A stretch of DNA of 52,696 nucleotides from Alphaproteobacteria bacterium WMHbin7 (lineage in GTDB: Bacteria; Pseudomonadota; Alphaproteobacteria; Rhodospirillales; WMHbin7): NCBI GenBank assembly GCA_002753155.1, contig PDZW01000022.1, positions 1 to 52,696 on the forward strand, in the 5' to 3' direction. Position 1 is the stretch's first letter. Each line of letters starts with the position of its first letter. The notes beneath the pieces were generated by a model. It saw only the letters and a program-made list of their open reading frames with translations. It made no database searches and was not told where the DNA came from. Of the stretch, positions 49,595 through 52,696 are shown one piece after another. Made by a program: the position numbers and the translations under genes.

Positions 49595-50485
49595 ATGAAC
49601 TGGCTCACCAATTATATCCGGCCCAAGATCCAGAAACTGGTGAAGTCGAAGGATGTTCCCGACAATCTGTGGCAGAAATGCCCGGCCTGCGGCCAGATGG
49701 TCTTTCATCGCGATCTCGAGAAGAACTGGAACGTCTGCACCCATTGCAACGGGCACTTGCGCCTGTCGATCAAAAGCCGTCTTGCCATGCTGTTCGACGA
49801 GGGGCTTTATCAGCGCATCGAATTACCCAAGACGCCCGACGATCCTTTGCGCTTCAAGGATCTGAAAAGCTATGCCGGACGCTTGAAGGAATCGCGCGCC
49901 CGCCTGGGCGAGCAGGACGGCATCATTGTGGCCCATGGCCGCATGGGTGGCATGAATGTGGTGGTGGCCGGGTTCGATTTCGACTTCATGGGCGGCTCGA
50001 TGGGGGTCGCCGTCGGCGAGGGGATCGTGGCGGCAGCCGAACTGGCGGTGATTCAAGATTCGCCCCTGCTGCTGATTCCCGCCTCGGGCGGGGCGCGCAT
50101 GCAAGAAGGCATTCTGTCCCTGATGCAGATGGCCAGAACCACCGTGGCCGTCGACAAGGTCAAGGAAAAGGGACTGCCCTATCTTGTGCTGCTGACCGAT
50201 CCCACCACGGGCGGGGTAACCGCTTCGTTTGCCATGCTGGGCGACATTCAGATCGCCGAGCCGGGGGCTGTCATTGGTTTCGCCGGGGCTCGCGTCATCG
50301 AGAACACCATCCGCGAAAAACTGCCCGAGGGATTCCAGCGCGCCGAATATCTGGAAGAGCATGGCATGGTGGACATGGTGGTGCATCGCCACCAGTTGCG
50401 CGACATGCTGATCCGCATCTTCTCGATTCTGCGCAACAAGGGGCCCGCCGGCGAGGTGCTGATGCTGGCCAGGGCCGATGCCTGA
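49595..50485 (+). CDS. accD: Acetyl-CoA carboxylase carboxyltransferase beta subunit, 296 aa
   Basis: Part of the enzyme that makes malonyl-CoA for fatty acid synthesis. The zinc ribbon uses Cys29, 32, 48 and 51 (CPACGQM, CTHCNGH). The carboxyltransferase fold follows with SGGARMQEGILSLMQMART and TDPTTGGVTASFAMLGD. Overlaps folC by eight bases. Confidence 0.98.
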   Translation: MNWLTNYIRPKIQKLVKSKDVPDNLWQKCPACGQMVFHRDLEKNWNVCTHCNGHLRLSIKSRLAMLFDEGLYQRIELPKTPDDPLRFKDLKSYAGRLKESRARLGEQDGIIVAHGRMGGMNVVVAGFDFDFMGGSMGVAVGEGIVAAAELAVIQDSPLLLIPASGGARMQEGILSLMQMARTTVAVDKVKEKGLPYLVLLTDPTTGGVTASFAMLGDIQIAEPGAVIGFAGARVIENTIREKLPEGFQRAEYLEEHGMVDMVVHRHQLRDMLIRIFSILRNKGPAGEVLMLARADA

Positions 50486-51803
50486 GCAGATTCTGGCGCG
50501 CCTTCGGCATCTGCATCCTGCCGAGATCGATCTTGACCTCGCGCGCGTCTTAAGGCTGCTCTCTTGCCTGGATGATCCCCACAAGAAACTGCCGCCCGTG
50601 GTTCATGTGGCGGGCACCAACGGCAAGGGCTCGGTGGTGGCGTTTCTTCGCGCCATTCTGGAAGCGGCAGGCTACCGGGTTCACGTCTATACCTCACCGC
50701 ATCTGGTGCGCTTTAACGAGCGTATTCGTTTGGTGGGCTTGCCCATCGACGACGCCTATTTGCAAGACGTGCTGACACGAATCGAGAAGGCCAATGACGG
50801 CCAGCCCATCACCTTCTTCGAAGCCACGACAGCGGCGGCCTTTCTGGCCTTCGCCGAAACGCCCGCCGATATCGTGATTCTGGAAACCGGACTGGGCGGC
50901 AGGCTGGATGCCACCAATGTGGTCGAGCGCCCGGCCCTGACTGTGCTGACTCCCATCGCCATGGATCATATGGAGTATCTGGGCGACACGCTGGCCGCCA
51001 TCGCAGCCGAGAAGGCGGCGATCATGAAATACGGCGTGGGTTGTGTGGCAGCCAAGCAGGAACGCGCCACCATGAAGGTGCTGGAGGCCCGCTCGCTGTC
51101 CTTCGGTGTGCCCTTGTGGCTGGAAGGCCGAGACTGGTTCTTGCGCACCCATCCCGAGGGCGTGGTGTTCCAGGGAAAGTCGGGCACGATTGGTCCGATG
51201 GCGGCACCAGCACTTCAAGGAATCTTTCAGTTGCACAATGCGGGATTGGCCCTGGCGGCAGCCGAGCGGCTGGAGGGTTTCGACATTCCGGCATCGGCCA
51301 TGGCGTTGGGCCTGAAAACGGTGGAATGGCCCGCCCGCTTGCAGCCTTTAACCCAGGGAAAGTTGGCAAGTCGGCTGCCCGCAGGTTGGGAGCTTTGGCT
51401 GGACGGCGGGCACAATCCGCACGCGGCCAAGGCGATCGCGCTGCAGGCCCGCGAATGGAAGGACCGCCCCCTGTTGATGATCTTTGGCATGCTAAAGCGC
51501 AAGGATGCCAAGGGTTATTTGAAGCCTCTGGCGGCCAGGGCCGAGCGCCTGATTGCCGTACCCATCGAGGGTGAGGATTTCATCGCCCCCGATGACATCG
51601 TGACAATCGCCAAGGGCGAGGGGCTTTTGTATGCTGAAAGCAGCGAAGGGCTTGAGGCGGCGCTGGCAAAGCTGGCCAGTTACGGCGGCCCGCCAGCCCG
51701 CGTGCTGATCTGCGGCTCGCTGTATCTGGCGGGCGACGTTCTCAGAAAAAATGGCACTTCGATGTGTCAAATGGAAAAAGGCTCTCATGATTCCTCACCC
51801 TGA
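50478..51803 (+). CDS. folC: Bifunctional folylpolyglutamate/dihydrofolate synthase, 441 aa
   Basis: Adds glutamate to dihydropteroate and folates using ATP. The P-loop HVAGTNGKGSVVAFLRAI is near residues 40-57. LETGLGGRLDATNVVERPAL and PIAMDHMEYLGDTLAAIAAE follow. The conserved end SLYLAGDVLRKNG is followed by an unusual tail TSMCQMEKGSHDSSP. The stop TGA lies inside the TCACCCTGAGGA start of the REPIN-like repeat, so the last residues derive from the repeat junction. Confidence 0.96.
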   Translation: MPEQILARLRHLHPAEIDLDLARVLRLLSCLDDPHKKLPPVVHVAGTNGKGSVVAFLRAILEAAGYRVHVYTSPHLVRFNERIRLVGLPIDDAYLQDVLTRIEKANDGQPITFFEATTAAAFLAFAETPADIVILETGLGGRLDATNVVERPALTVLTPIAMDHMEYLGDTLAAIAAEKAAIMKYGVGCVAAKQERATMKVLEARSLSFGVPLWLEGRDWFLRTHPEGVVFQGKSGTIGPMAAPALQGIFQLHNAGLALAAAERLEGFDIPASAMALGLKTVEWPARLQPLTQGKLASRLPAGWELWLDGGHNPHAAKAIALQAREWKDRPLLMIFGMLKRKDAKGYLKPLAARAERLIAVPIEGEDFIAPDDIVTIAKGEGLLYAESSEGLEAALAKLASYGGPPARVLICGSLYLAGDVLRKNGTSMCQMEKGSHDSSP

Positions 51804-51960
51804 GGAAGCCGCGAAGCGGCTGTCTCGAAGGGTGGGCGAAGGAAAAGAGCCGAGCATTGACAGATACTCATCCTTCGAGACGGGCCTTCGGCCCTCCTCT
51901 GGATGAGGTAAAATTCATGTCGGCCATCTGGCTCAATTCCACATCAAACGTCGAAGAGCC
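51795..51960. repeat. REPIN-like inverted pair of palindromes plus conserved tail, copy 2
   Basis: Unit one is TCACCCTGAGGA, stem AGCCGC/GCGGCT, GTCTCGAAGGGTG. Unit two is the inverted form ATCCTTCGAGAC, stem GGGCC/GGCCC, CTCCTCTGGATGAG. The tail (about 51907-51960) closely matches that of copy 1. It lies between the convergent folC and ccrM genes and may act as a two-way terminator. Unlike copy 1, its outer left arm is intact. Confidence 0.85.
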
Positions 51961-51967
51961 GAAAAAA

Positions 51968-52696
<729 letters not shown>

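Overview
The window is high-GC chromosomal DNA of an alphaproteobacterium, most likely a member of Rhodospirillales. This rests on a CcrM-type GANTC methyltransferase, a plant-like glutamate-cysteine ligase, a PraR-like XRE regulator, the trpB-trpA-accD-folC order and a ccmABCDEFGHI cluster. The species cannot be fixed from the sequence. Almost everything is conserved housekeeping DNA. The unusual material is in short repeats, leaders and junctions rather than in a new multigene system.

Layout. 1-98 is the C-terminal tail of an IS110-family transposase. It abuts a REPIN-like palindromic repeat (114-270) whose second copy lies at 51795-51960, near the other end of the window. 360-2436 holds a hypothetical protein, a PraR-like regulator and an OmpA-type lipoprotein. 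2617-5873 holds rlmN, a radical SAM protein of unknown function, and argG. 6159-14585 is a branched-chain-type ABC transporter operon (ligase, livG, livH, livM, binding protein, livF, PaaK-like ligase). 14618-21869 is a complete cytochrome c maturation cluster, ccmA to ccmI. 21866-24329 holds an HD-GYP response regulator and, divergently, gshA. 24335-27628 is an emrAB efflux pair with a divergent TetR regulator and a clear operator between them.

27975-46260 is one long translation block: rpsL-rpsG-fusA-tuf, then the S10, spc and alpha operons through secY, adk, rpsM, rpsK, rpoA and rplQ. The str part has a near-consensus promoter and a structured leader ending in a terminator-like hairpin. 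The rpsM part has a perfect-hexamer promoter with a palindromic 16-bp spacer and two tandem GANTC sites touching its upstream side. A strong terminator separates rpoA from rplQ. 46344-51803 holds a 3-hydroxybutyrate dehydrogenase and a thioesterase translationally joined to trpB-trpA-accD-folC. The window ends in a 5'-truncated ccrM on the minus strand.

Three short stem-loop repeats of one family (cores 8153-8213, 15977-16025, 17539-17587) sit between genes inside operons. They share the boxes GCGAG, (A/T)AGC and GCGCCCGGCG and differ in their stems. One of them is flanked by a 37-bp direct duplication of the end of the acyl-CoA ligase gene. No tRNA, rRNA, CRISPR array or prophage was seen.
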